From contig JASNYH010000001.1 in assembly GCA_048500255.1 (NCBI GenBank), positions 310,001 to 374,000 on the forward strand: a stretch of 64,000 nt of DNA, written 5' to 3'. The notes beneath the pieces are model-generated. The model was given only the letters and a program-made list of their open reading frames with translations, was not told where the DNA came from and did no database searches. Position 1 is the first letter of the stretch. Each line of letters starts with the position of its first letter. Made by a program: the position numbers and the translations under genes. Shown here piece after piece: positions 8,825 through 16,978 of this stretch. Origin of the DNA: JAMHWF01 sp048500255 (GTDB lineage: Bacteria > Pseudomonadota > Gammaproteobacteria > Burkholderiales > Burkholderiaceae_C).

Positions 8825-10607
8825 TCAGGCGGCCGCGGGTTTGACCGAACCCGGCACGATGCGTGCCGTCTTGTACCGCTGCATCAGGCTTTGCACCAGC
8901 GGATCGCCGGCGATCGCCTGCTCGGCCGCCGCCTGGCGCGCAGCGCGCAACGCGGCGTCGCGCTGCGCCGGCGTGTCGCTCGCCGGGCCGGCCTCGACGT
9001 CGAGGCGCAGCGGCCGGCCGACGTGAGCGACGAGCGCGGCCTCGAGCTTGTCGCGCTGCGCTGGCGCGCGCAGCGACTCGCGTTCGACGCGCAGCCGCCA
9101 CAGCGGCGGATCGGCGGCATCGTCGATCGCGACGCATTCGGCCTGCATCGCCAGCTCGCGCACCAGCGCCGTGATCGCGCCTTGCGCGACGAGTTCGGCG
9201 ACGACGCCGGCCCAGCGGTCACCGAGCGCACGGTCGCCGGGCGCGGGGTCGGCGACCGCGCGCCCGACAGGCGCACGTTCGACAGAGGCGCGCTCGACGG
9301 GCGCGCGGTCGAGGACCGGCGTCGTCGCGGCCACCGGCTCGGGCCCGGCCTCGGCGCGCCGCGACGCGGCGGGTGGGTCGGCTCGGCCACGCGCAGCGCG
9401 GCCGGCGCGGGCGCACCGGCTCGCGGCGCGGCAGCGACGGCGGCGGGCGCGCTGCGACCGGCGCGTCGGCGGCCGCGGCCGGCGCACGCGCCGCCGGCTG
9501 CGGCGCGCCGGCCGGCCGGAAGGCATGCATGCGCAGCAGCACCATCACCAGGCCGCTGTATTCGTCGGGCGCGAGCGCGAGCTCGTCGCGGCCGTGCAGC
9601 GCGATGCTGTAGTAGAGCTGCGTCTCGTCGGCGGCGAACGCCGCGGCCAGGCGTGCGAGCGCCGGCGCGTCGGGGTCGTCGGCATCGGCGGCGTCGGGCA
9701 CGGCCTGCAGCACGGCCATCTGCTGCAGCATCGCCGTCAGCTCGTCGAGCAGGCCGGCTGCCGACAGGCCGAGTGCGCGCAAGCCGTCGGCCGCGGCGAC
9801 GAGCGCCGCGCCGTCGCCGGCGGCCAGCGCGTCGAGCGCGCGCAGCGCGTGGCCGCGGTCGACGGCGCCGAGCATGCGGCGCACGGCGTCCTCTTCGAGC
9901 CGGCCGGCGCCGTAGGCGATGGCCTGGTCGGCGAGCGAGAGCGCGTCGCGCATCGAGCCGCGCGCCGCGCGCGCCAGCAGGCGCAGCGCGCCCGGCTCGG
10001 CGTCGATCGATTCGGCGCCGAGCACGCGCGCCAGGTGCTGCTGCACCGTCGCCGGCGCCATCGGCCGCAGGTTGAATTGCAGGCAGCGCGACAGCACGGT
10101 CGGCGGTACCTTCTGCGGATCCGTCGTCGCGAGCACGAACTTGAGGTACTCGGGTGGCTCCTCCAGCGTCTTCAGCATCGCGTTGAAGGCGTGGTTCGAC
10201 AGCATGTGCACTTCGTCGATCATGTAGACCTTGAAGCGCCCGACGACCGGCTTGTAGACCGCCTGATCGAGCAGCTGCGTGATCTCGTCGACGCCGCGGT
10301 TCGACGCCGCATCGAGCTCGACGTAGTCGACGTGGCGCCCGGCGTCGATGTCGCGGCAGGCGTCGCACGCGCCGCAGGGCGTGGCCGTGATGCCGCCGCG
10401 GCCGTCGGGCCCGGTGCAGTTCAGGCTCTTGGCGAGGATGCGCGACACCGTCGTCTTGCCGACGCCGCGCGTGCCCGTGAAGAGATAGGCATGGTGCAGC
10501 CGCTGCGATTCGAGCGCGTTGGAAAGCGCCTGCACGACGTGCTCCTGGCCGACCAGCTCGTCGAAGCGGCGCGGCCGGTACTTGCGGGCGAGCACCAGAT
10601 AACTCAT
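8825..10607 (-). CDS. dnaX: DNA polymerase III subunits gamma/tau, reading frame broken in linker
   Basis: Clamp-loader ATPase. The N-terminus is intact: MSYLVLARKYRPRRFDELVGQ, Walker A GTRGVGKTTVSR, zinc-binding cysteines (CTGPDGRGG..CGACDAC), DEVHMLS, and sensor-1 ATTDPQKVP. The start frame stops at 9219 after 462 aa, ending in an unnatural Arg-rich run. The tau C-terminal domain that binds polymerase alpha (ITALVRELAMQAECVA...WRLRVERESLRAPAQRDKLEAALVAHVGRPLRL) is encoded in another frame that runs to 8825. The whole span is 594 codons plus one base. The break lies between about 9440 and 9350. Most likely one or two indels (sequencing or real); programmed frameshifting is less likely since no A/T slippery heptamer is seen. 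Confidence 0.9.
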
Positions 10608-10702
10608 GCAGTCATTCTACGAGCCGCCTGCGCAGCGGCCGGCGCTGCGCCCGGGCCGCGCGCGAGGGCGGCGTCCGCGCGCGAGGCCCGATAATCGGCG
10701 CC

Positions 10703-11830
10703 ATGACCGCGGCCTCGTCGACCCCCTCCTCCGCCCCCCTCAGCTACGAACAGGCCGGCGTCGTCTACGACCTGATCGACCCGCTGAAGGTCGCCGCGCA
10801 GCGCGCCGCCGCCGCCACGGCCACGCACCTCGCGGGCCACGGATTCGCCGAGATCGCGGCGTCGCGCGGCGAGTCGGCCTACGTCGTCGACGTCGGGCCC
10901 TTTCACCTGGCGAGCATCGTCGAATGCCTCGGCTCCAAGGCGCTCGTCGCCGACGAGATGTCGCGCCTGACCGGGCGCAGCTACTACGACGGCATCGCGC
11001 AGGACACGATCGCGATGGCGATCAACGACCTGATCACCGTGGGCGCGACGCCGCTCGTCGTGCAGGCCTACTGGGCGGCCGGCGGCAGCGAGTGGTTCGC
11101 CGACGCGGCACGCGCACAGGCACTGGTCGACGGCTGGAAGCGCGCCTGCGACGCCTGCCGCGTCGCCTGGGGCGGCGGCGAGACGCCGGCGCTCGCCGGC
11201 ATCGTCGAAGGCGGGCGCATCGACCTCGCGGCGAGCTGCACCGGCATCGTCAGCCCGAAGTCGCGCCTGAGCCTGGGCGAGCGGCTCGGCCCGGGCGACG
11301 CCATCGTGCTGCTGGCGTCGAGCGGCATCCATGCCAACGGCCTGTCGCTGGCGCGCAAGCTGGTCGAGCGGCTGCCGCAGGGCTGGCTGACGGAAGTCGC
11401 GCCCGGCCTCACGTACGGCGACGCGCTGCTCGCGCCGACGACGCTCTATTCGCCGGTCACCGAGGCGCTCTACGAGGACGGCATCGTGCCGCACTACTGC
11501 GCCAACATCACGGGCCACGGCTGGCGCAAGCTGCTGCGCCATCCGAAGGCGCTGACCTATCGCATCGACGACATGCCCGAGGTGCCGCCGGTGCTGCGCT
11601 TCATCCAGCGCCATGCCGGCCACGACGACCGCGAGGCCTACGGCACGCTCAACATGGGCGCCGGCTTTGCCCTCTTCGTCGACGCGGCGCACGCCGAGCG
11701 CGCCGTCGCCGTCGCGCGCGATCAGGGCATCGCGGCGATCGTCGCCGGCCGCGTCGAGGCCGGGCCGAAACGCCTCGTCGTCGAGCCGCTGGGATTCGAG
11801 TTCGGCGACGACGCGCTGCAGCTGCGCTGA
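10703..11830 (+). CDS. PurM-family (AIR synthase-related) protein
   Basis: A 375-aa protein with the PurM fold. N-terminal glycine-poor segment YEQAGVVYDLIDPLK, ATP-site strand LVADEMSRLTGRSYYDGIAQDTIAMAINDLITVGATPL, the family motif WGGGETPALAGIV, and a C-terminal half with SSGIHANGLSLARKLVERLP and LNMGAGFALFV. These match phosphoribosylformylglycinamidine cyclo-ligase and its paralogues. It differs from standard PurM in the N-terminus and in lacking the usual neighbour purN, so a paralogue with unassigned substrate is as likely as the purine enzyme. It diverges from dnaX across 95 bp that must hold both promoters, and is followed 13 bp later by a TRIC-family gene. Confidence 0.8.
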   Translation: MTAASSTPSSAPLSYEQAGVVYDLIDPLKVAAQRAAAATATHLAGHGFAEIAASRGESAYVVDVGPFHLASIVECLGSKALVADEMSRLTGRSYYDGIAQDTIAMAINDLITVGATPLVVQAYWAAGGSEWFADAARAQALVDGWKRACDACRVAWGGGETPALAGIVEGGRIDLAASCTGIVSPKSRLSLGERLGPGDAIVLLASSGIHANGLSLARKLVERLPQGWLTEVAPGLTYGDALLAPTTLYSPVTEALYEDGIVPHYCANITGHGWRKLLRHPKALTYRIDDMPEVPPVLRFIQRHAGHDDREAYGTLNMGAGFALFVDAAHAERAVAVARDQGIAAIVAGRVEAGPKRLVVEPLGFEFGDDALQLR

Positions 11831-11843
11831 AACGCGACGAGCG

Positions 11844-12506
11844 ATGCCGGTGTCCGCGCTGCCCGAGGCGTGGTCGCTGTCGACGGCGCAGCTCGCCGTC
11901 GAGGTCGCGGCGACGCTGGCGTTCGCGCTGTCGGGCCTGATCGAAGGCGCGCGCAAGCGGCTCGACGCCGTCGGCGTGTGCGTCGTCGCGGGCCTGGCGG
12001 CGTTCGGCGGCGGCACGCTGCGCGACGTGCTGCTCGACCGCCGGCCCTTCGTCTGGGTCGAGCACGCGGCCTGGCTGTGGGCGCTGCTGGCTCTCGCGAT
12101 CGCCGCGATGCTGTTCATGCGCGCGCGCCATCTGCGCCCCACCGAGCGCGCGATGCAGTGGCCCGACGCGCTGGGGCTCGGCCTCTTTGCCGCCAGCGGC
12201 ACGCAGATCGCGCTGGCGGCATCGATGCCGGCACTCGTCGCCGTGCTGATGGGCGTCGTCACGGCGACGTTCGGCGGCGTGCTGCGCGACGTCGTCTGCA
12301 ACGAGATCCCGCGCGCCTTCGCCGACCACCGGCCGTATGCGGTGTGCGCCTTCGTCGGCGGCTGGGTCGTCGTCGCGGCGCAGGCTGCGGGCGTCGAGGC
12401 CGGCCTCGCGCTCGCCGCCGGCGCCGCCGTCGCGACGCTGCTGCGCGCGCTGGCGCTCGCCTTGGACTGGCGCATCCCGGCGTGGCGCACCGGCGCCGGA
12501 GACTGA
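11844..12506 (+). CDS. TRIC/UPF0126-family membrane protein (YadS/YicG-like)
   Basis: A 220-aa polytopic inner-membrane protein. It contains the family's internal duplication: two three-helix halves, each with a Gly-rich re-entrant motif followed by LRD, here GLAAFGGGTLRDVLLDRRPFVW and VVTATFGGVLRDVVCNEIP. Prokaryotic TRIC homologues form trimeric cation (K+) channels; the physiological role in bacteria is unsettled. It starts 13 bp downstream of the PurM-like gene and is probably co-transcribed with it. The downstream neighbour is convergent. Confidence 0.88.
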   Translation: MPVSALPEAWSLSTAQLAVEVAATLAFALSGLIEGARKRLDAVGVCVVAGLAAFGGGTLRDVLLDRRPFVWVEHAAWLWALLALAIAAMLFMRARHLRPTERAMQWPDALGLGLFAASGTQIALAASMPALVAVLMGVVTATFGGVLRDVVCNEIPRAFADHRPYAVCAFVGGWVVVAAQAAGVEAGLALAAGAAVATLLRALALALDWRIPAWRTGAGD

Positions 12507-12526
12507 AGCGCCCGCCGCGCGCGCTT

Positions 12527-12931
12527 TCAGCGCCGCCGCGGCTTCAGCAGTTCGCGCAGCTCGCGGTCCTCGCGGCGGATGTGCAGCGACAGCCAGTCGC
12601 GCAGCAGCAGCGAAACCTGTGCTGCCGTCGTGATGCTGCCCTGCGCGTGCAGACGCACGAGTTTGTCGATCTCGTCGATCAGCCGGCGATGGCTGCGGCC
12701 ATGCTCGTCGATCCGGGGGAACCGCAGCGACGCCATCAACCGCTCTTCGCGCGCGAAGTGCTCGCGCGTGTAGCTCAGCAGCTCGTCGAGCAGCGGCTCG
12801 ACGACCTGGCGCCCCTCGCCCCGGCTGGTGGCGGTGTGCAGCTGGTTGACGAAATCGATCAGGCACCGGTGGTCGGCGTCGATCGGGCCGCGATCGACGA
12901 CCATGTCCTCGCCCCACTCGAAGTACGCCAT
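12527..12931 (-). CDS. Bacteriohemerythrin
   Basis: Di-iron O2-binding protein, 134 aa. The ligand set of the hemerythrin fold is visible in order: H in IDADHRCLIDFVNQLH (HxxxD-type), H and E in HFAREERLM, H in RIDEHGRSHRRLIDEI, and the terminal HIRREDRELRELL. The start ATG at 12931 has GGAGG five bases upstream. It begins 11 bp after the stop of a chemoreceptor gene on the same strand, so the two form an operon. That pairing suggests O2 storage, delivery or sensing linked to taxis (inference). Confidence 0.92.
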   Translation of the reverse strand: MAYFEWGEDMVVDRGPIDADHRCLIDFVNQLHTATSRGEGRQVVEPLLDELLSYTREHFAREERLMASLRFPRIDEHGRSHRRLIDEIDKLVRLHAQGSITTAAQVSLLLRDWLSLHIRREDRELRELLKPRRR

Positions 12932-12942
12932 CGCGCCCTCCT

Positions 12943-14511
12943 TCAGGCCAGGGCCGGCGCGCGGCCGTGCGCCAGCTTGAACACGTCGACGGTGTCGACC
13001 AGCGCGCGCGACTGCCGCTCGAGCGACTGCGCTGCAGCCGCGGCCTCCTCGACCAGCGCCGCATTGCTCTGCGTCACCTGGTCCATCTGGCCCATCGCCA
13101 CGTTGATCTGCGCGATGCCGGCCGACTGCTCCTCGCTGGCGACGTTGAGGTCGCCCATGATGTCGGCGACGCGCCGCACGCTGACGACGATCTCGTCCAT
13201 CGTGCTGCCGGCCTGCTCGACGAGCTTGCAGCCCTGCGCGACGTTGCCCACCGATTCCTCGATCAGGCCCTTGATCTCCTTGGCCGCGGTGGCCGAGCGC
13301 CCGGCCAGGCTGCGCACCTCGGTGGCCACGACGGCGAAACCGCGGCCCTGCTCGCCGGCGCGCGCCGCCTCGACGGCGGCGTTGAGCGCCAGGATGTTGG
13401 TCTGGAACGCGATGCTGTCGATCACGCCGATGATGTCGGCGATGCGGCGCGACGACGCGTTGATCGCCTCCATCGTCTGCACCACCTGCGAGACGACGGC
13501 GCCGCCGCGCACCGCGACGTCGGCGGCCTGCGCCGCCACCTTGGTGGCGTGGCCGCTGCCCTCGACGTTGTTCTTGACGGTCACGGTGAGCTGCTCGATC
13601 GACGCCGCGATCTCCTGCAGCGAGCTCGCCTGCTCCTCGGTGCGCTGCGACAGGTCCATGTTGCCCATCGCGATCTGGCTGGTCGCCGTCGAGATCGTCT
13701 CGGTACCCCCGCGCACGTCGCCGACGATGCGCGCCAGGCTGCCGTTCATCGAGTGCAGGGCCCCGAGCAGGCGTGCCAGCTCGTCGTGGCCGCGCACCTC
13801 GATCTGGGCCGTCAGGTCGCCGGCGGCCACCTTCTGCGCCACGCCGAGGGCCACGTTCACCGGCGCCGTGATCGAGCGCGAGATCAGCCGCGCCGCGACG
13901 ACGCCGATCACGATGCCGCCGACGGCGAGCACGAGCATCGTGGCGAGCCCCGTGCCGATGCGCCGCCTCACCTCGGCGGCGCTCTCGGCGACGATCTTCT
14001 TCTGCAGCGCCGTCAGCGCCGCGATCGGCTCCTGCAGCGCATCGAGCGCCGGCAGCGTCTTCGCGTCGACGAAGGCCACGGCCTCGTCGCGCCGATCGCC
14101 GGCGGCGAGCTTGCGCGCCTCGGTGAACGAGGCCACGTAGGCGGCGCGGCGCTGCTGGATGCGCGCGAGCAGCTCCTTGCCCTCGGGGCGCGAGACCAGC
14201 TGCTCGAGCGTGGCGAGCGCGTCGTCGATCGCCTTCTTGTTGCGCGCGATGGCCTCGTCGATGCGCGCCAGGCGCGCCGGGTCCTGCGCGATGAGCACTT
14301 CCATCGTGCGGCGCGCGTTGGCGCGCGTCAGCGTGTCGACGGTGCCCGCCGCCTCGGCCTTGGCCCACTCCTCGTCCATCGTGCGGCGGCTCAGCTCGCC
14401 GATGGCCTGCAACTGCAACGCTGCCGTCACGCTCACGGCGGCCAGCAAGGCCAGCAGCAAGCCGAAGCCGAGCCCGAGACGGCGGCCGACGTTCAACCGG
14501 ATGTTCTTCAT
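12943..14511 (-). CDS. Methyl-accepting chemotaxis protein
   Basis: Inner-membrane chemoreceptor, 522 aa. TM1 (LGLGFGLLLALLAAVSVTAAL) is followed by a four-helix-bundle ligand-binding domain of about 150 residues (4HB_MCP-like, beginning QLQAIGELSRRTMDEEW), TM2 (GLATMLVLAVGGIVIGVVAARLI), HAMP, then the signalling domain with the conserved hairpin tip IIGVIDSIAFQTNILALNAAVEAARAGEQGRGFAVVA. There is no C-terminal CheR-tethering pentapeptide. It starts a two-gene operon with bacteriohemerythrin. No che genes lie nearby, so it must feed a remote chemotaxis array. Confidence 0.95.
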   Translation of the reverse strand: MKNIRLNVGRRLGLGFGLLLALLAAVSVTAALQLQAIGELSRRTMDEEWAKAEAAGTVDTLTRANARRTMEVLIAQDPARLARIDEAIARNKKAIDDALATLEQLVSRPEGKELLARIQQRRAAYVASFTEARKLAAGDRRDEAVAFVDAKTLPALDALQEPIAALTALQKKIVAESAAEVRRRIGTGLATMLVLAVGGIVIGVVAARLISRSITAPVNVALGVAQKVAAGDLTAQIEVRGHDELARLLGALHSMNGSLARIVGDVRGGTETISTATSQIAMGNMDLSQRTEEQASSLQEIAASIEQLTVTVKNNVEGSGHATKVAAQAADVAVRGGAVVSQVVQTMEAINASSRRIADIIGVIDSIAFQTNILALNAAVEAARAGEQGRGFAVVATEVRSLAGRSATAAKEIKGLIEESVGNVAQGCKLVEQAGSTMDEIVVSVRRVADIMGDLNVASEEQSAGIAQINVAMGQMDQVTQSNAALVEEAAAAAQSLERQSRALVDTVDVFKLAHGRAPALA

Positions 14512-14636
14512 GACGCTACTACTCCGTACTGCAAGGACGGGCCGCCCGGCCCGGCCCGCAACACGCGAGCAGTGGGACAGCCCCGACGCCTCTTCGGTGG
14601 CCCCCGGGTGAACCCTGAGCGTCGCGCGCGACGGCT

Positions 14637-14650
14637 TTGCGCCAGATCAA
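14637..14650. promoter_or_regulatory. FNR/ANR-like half-conserved box upstream of the chemoreceptor
   Basis: The 213-bp gap between dusA and the chemoreceptor (14512-14724) holds no gene. Within it TTGCGCCAGATCAA matches 8 of 10 fixed positions of the FNR consensus TTGAT-N4-ATCAA, about 125 bp upstream of the chemoreceptor start. An oxygen-responsive regulator would fit the hemerythrin partner. A chance match is possible; no convincing -10/-35 pair was located. Confidence 0.3.
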
Positions 14651-14724
14651 ATCGGCAGCGCCGCAAGCGGCCGCACGAGCACGTTGTCACGGACCGCCGG
14701 CCCAGCACGCCGCCGGCAGGAGGC

Positions 14725-15792
14725 CTACGCGCCGGGCGCAAACTCGGCGGCGGGGGGCGGCAGCGCCTCGTCGGCATCGCCGCGCGGCCGGCGGTGCGCG
14801 AGGCGCGACACGGCCTCGGGCGGCTCGTGCTTCAGGCGGTGGTCCGACCACACCTGGCGCCAGTGGCGCGCACCCGGCGTGCCGTTCCACAGACCCATCA
14901 GGTGGCGCGCGATCGCCGACCAGGGCGTGCCGTGTGCGGCCGCCTCGCGCCGCATGTAGTCGACCATCGCCGCCTCGACGTCGAGGCGGTCGTGCGCCGG
15001 GTTGTCGGTCGCGCCGAGGTGGCGCACGTCCCACTGCGCGAGCAGCCATGGATCGTGGTAGGCGGCACGGCCGACCATCACGCCGTCGACGCCGTGGCGC
15101 AGGTGCTCGTCGATCTCGGCGTCGCTCTTCACGCCGCCGTTGAGCACGATCGTGAGCGCCGGGAACTCGCGCTTGAGCCGATAGACGTGCTCGTGGCGCA
15201 GCGGCGGCACCTCGCGGTTCTGCTTCGGGCTCAGACCCTGCAGCCAGGCGCTGCGCGCGTGCACGATGAACACCTCGCAGCCGGCGTCGGCCAGCGTGCC
15301 GACGAAGTCGCGCACGAAGTCGTAGCGGTCGATGCGGTCGATGCCGATGCGGTGTTTCACCGTCACCGGCAGGTCGACGGCGTCGCGCATCGCCTTGACG
15401 CAGTCGGCGACCAGCGGCGCCTCGGCCATCAGGCAGGCGCCGAACGCGCCGCGCTGCACGCGCTCGCTCGGACAGCCGCAGTTGAGGTTGACCTCGTCGT
15501 AGCCCCAACGCGCCGCCAGCTTCGCGCACGCCGCAAGGTCGGCCGGCTCGCTGCCGCCGAGCTGCAGCGCGAGCGGGTGCTCGTCGGCGTCGAAATCGAG
15601 ATGCCGCGCCACGTCGCCGTGCAGCAGCGCGCCCGTCGTCACCATCTCGGTATAGAGCCGCGTGCGCCGCGTCAGCCGGCGGTGGAACCAGCGGCAGTGG
15701 CGGTCGGTCCAGTCGAGCATCGGCGCAACTGACAGTCGCCATGCGCTAACTATTTGATCTGACAAGACTTTTTCTTTCTCGTCGAACGCCAT
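14725..15792 (-). CDS. dusA: tRNA-dihydrouridine(20/20a) synthase with element-supplied N-terminus
   Basis: Flavoprotein that reduces uridine in the tRNA D-loop. It is 355 aa. FMN-barrel motifs: SVAPMLDWTDRHCRWFHR, catalytic Cys in LNCGCPSERVQRGAFGACLM, VTVKHRIGID, and FIVHARSAWLQGLSPKQNRE, which marks DusA rather than DusB/C. The first ~17 residues (MAFDEKEKVLSDQIVSA) are AT-richer and come from the integrative element that begins at about 15713; the native N-terminus survives at 25754-25840. An alternative TTG start at 15765, giving MSDQIVSAWRL, would fit better if the TATAAT at 15791-15796 is the promoter. Confidence 0.95.
   Translation of the reverse strand: MAFDEKEKVLSDQIVSAWRLSVAPMLDWTDRHCRWFHRRLTRRTRLYTEMVTTGALLHGDVARHLDFDADEHPLALQLGGSEPADLAACAKLAARWGYDEVNLNCGCPSERVQRGAFGACLMAEAPLVADCVKAMRDAVDLPVTVKHRIGIDRIDRYDFVRDFVGTLADAGCEVFIVHARSAWLQGLSPKQNREVPPLRHEHVYRLKREFPALTIVLNGGVKSDAEIDEHLRHGVDGVMVGRAAYHDPWLLAQWDVRHLGATDNPAHDRLDVEAAMVDYMRREAAAHGTPWSAIARHLMGLWNGTPGARHWRQVWSDHRLKHEPPEAVSRLAHRRPRGDADEALPPPAAEFAPGA
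15713..15723. repeat. attL core in dusA
   Basis: TCGAGCATCGG, identical to 25767-25777. On the element side of both cores similarity continues imperfectly for ~20 bp because the element encodes a look-alike of the dusA codons it replaces (AWRLSVAPMLD versus native PWRLAVAPMLD). Strand exchange should fall inside these codons. Confidence 0.85.
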
Positions 15793-15819
15793 TATAGACC
15801 GTGTGCAGAGAATAGTGCA
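15791..15819 (-). promoter_or_regulatory. Element-borne promoter reading into dusA
   Basis: On the minus strand a perfect -10 box TATAAT (15791-15796) lies 17 bp from a poor -35 (TGCACT, 15814-15819) that sits within the TGCACAC motif cluster. The -10 overlaps the annotated dusA ATG (15790-15792), so transcription from it would start inside the annotated gene. This favours the TTG start at 15765. It would keep dusA expressed after insertion separated it from its native promoter. Confidence 0.5.
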
Positions 15820-15835
15820 CACACGGTGCACACGA
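15801..15835. repeat. Left-end TGCACAC motif cluster (putative arm sites/operator)
   Basis: Two direct copies of GTGCACAC spaced 11 bp (15815-15822, 15826-15833) form TGCACACACGGTGCACACGA at 15816-15835. An inverted CTGCACAC lies at 15801-15808, and another GTGCACAC at 15882-15889 just before the integrase ATG. The 20-bp block recurs at the right end with one mismatch (25707-25726). The location between core and integrase fits arm-type integrase or excisionase sites, or an operator controlling int and dusA. Confidence 0.7.
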
Positions 15836-15892
15836 GGGGTGCCGGCGGGGGTACATTAGCGCACGACTGGACACACACGGAGTGCACACGCG

Positions 15893-16978
15893 ATGCCGAC
15901 ATTCTCCCAGCTGCCAAGCGGGAAGTGGCGCGCACAGGTACGTCGCGCCGGCATCTATCGCGCTGCCACTTTCACGACCAAGCGAGAGGCACGGGCCTGG
16001 GCGACCGGCGTTGAAGCCCAAGCCCATCACATCGCGGCGAGCGGCTTCGCGCCGATCCCGAAGGGTGCCACCGTCGCCGACCTGATCGGCAAGTACGTCG
16101 AGACCCATGCGCGGGCCGCCGGCAAGACCAAGTCCGCCACGCTGGCGATGCTCGACCGCGAGCTCGGCAAGGTGCGCCTGACGTCACTCAATGCCGTTGT
16201 ACTGCGCGACTTCATCGATCGCCGCATGAAGGCCGGCGCCGGTGGCGTCACGATCGCTGCGGACCTGTCGTTTCTGTCCGCTGTGCTCAAGTGGGCCAAG
16301 CACACGCGCCAGCTCTCCATCAACGACCGCTTGGCGCTCGAGGCGCGCGAAAGTCTCAAGCATCGCGGTCTCGACACGCGCAGCCGCGAGCGCGACCGCG
16401 AGCCGACCGACGACGAGCTGCTGCGCCTCTTCAAGCATTGGAGCGCCAAGCCGCGGCAGCAGATCGACATGACGATGCTGGTGCGCTTCGCCCTGGCGAC
16501 GGGCATGCGCCTCGGCGAGATCTGCGCCCTGCAGGTTGAAGACGTCGACCGCGACGCGCGCACCGTGCTGATCCGCGACCGCAAGGATCCGCGCAACAAG
16601 GCGGGCAACGACCAGGCGGTGCCCCTGCTTCGCGACGCCTGGGCCATCGTCGAACCGCTGCTCGAGGGCCGCGCTGAGGGCTTGATCTTCAACGTGCGCG
16701 CTGCGTCGGTGTCGACGGCCTTCACGCGTGCCTGCCAGGACATGCAGCCGCCGATCGACGACCTGCGCTTCCACGACCTGCGGCACCGCGCCGCGGCGCA
16801 GTTCTTCCGCATGGGGCTCGACATCCCGCGCGTGGCGCTGCTGACCGGCCACAAGACGTGGGCAATGCTGCGACGGTACACCGACATCAAGCCTCAAGAC
16901 GTCCACGCGATCGAAGCCAATCAGACTTCACGACCCAAGCGGCAGAGGAAGCCTGAGCCAATGAACAAGCGCGCTTGA
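15893..16978 (+). CDS. Tyrosine recombinase/integrase, dusA-targeting
   Basis: Site-specific recombinase, 361 aa. The N-terminal arm-binding-like segment (MPTFSQLPSGKWRAQVRRAG) is followed by a core-binding SAM-like domain (~60-150) and a catalytic domain with Arg206 (ATGMRLGEI), Lys231, His294/Arg297 (FHDLRHRAAA), His320 (LLTGHKTWAML) and nucleophile Tyr329. The gene begins ~170 bp from the attL core and points away from dusA, the normal geometry for dusA-associated integrases. It is preceded by GGAG eleven bases from ATG and a TGCACAC motif that could mediate autoregulation. Its stop overlaps the next ATG (TGATG). Confidence 0.95.
   Translation: MPTFSQLPSGKWRAQVRRAGIYRAATFTTKREARAWATGVEAQAHHIAASGFAPIPKGATVADLIGKYVETHARAAGKTKSATLAMLDRELGKVRLTSLNAVVLRDFIDRRMKAGAGGVTIAADLSFLSAVLKWAKHTRQLSINDRLALEARESLKHRGLDTRSRERDREPTDDELLRLFKHWSAKPRQQIDMTMLVRFALATGMRLGEICALQVEDVDRDARTVLIRDRKDPRNKAGNDQAVPLLRDAWAIVEPLLEGRAEGLIFNVRAASVSTAFTRACQDMQPPIDDLRFHDLRHRAAAQFFRMGLDIPRVALLTGHKTWAMLRRYTDIKPQDVHAIEANQTSRPKRQRKPEPMNKRA

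Noticed and set aside
9219..10607. dnaX product as a programmed gamma protein by -1 frameshifting as in E. coli
   Set aside because: No A/T-rich slippery heptamer or nearby strong Shine-Dalgarno stimulator is visible, and reaching the tau C-terminus needs a net +1 or two -1 shifts.
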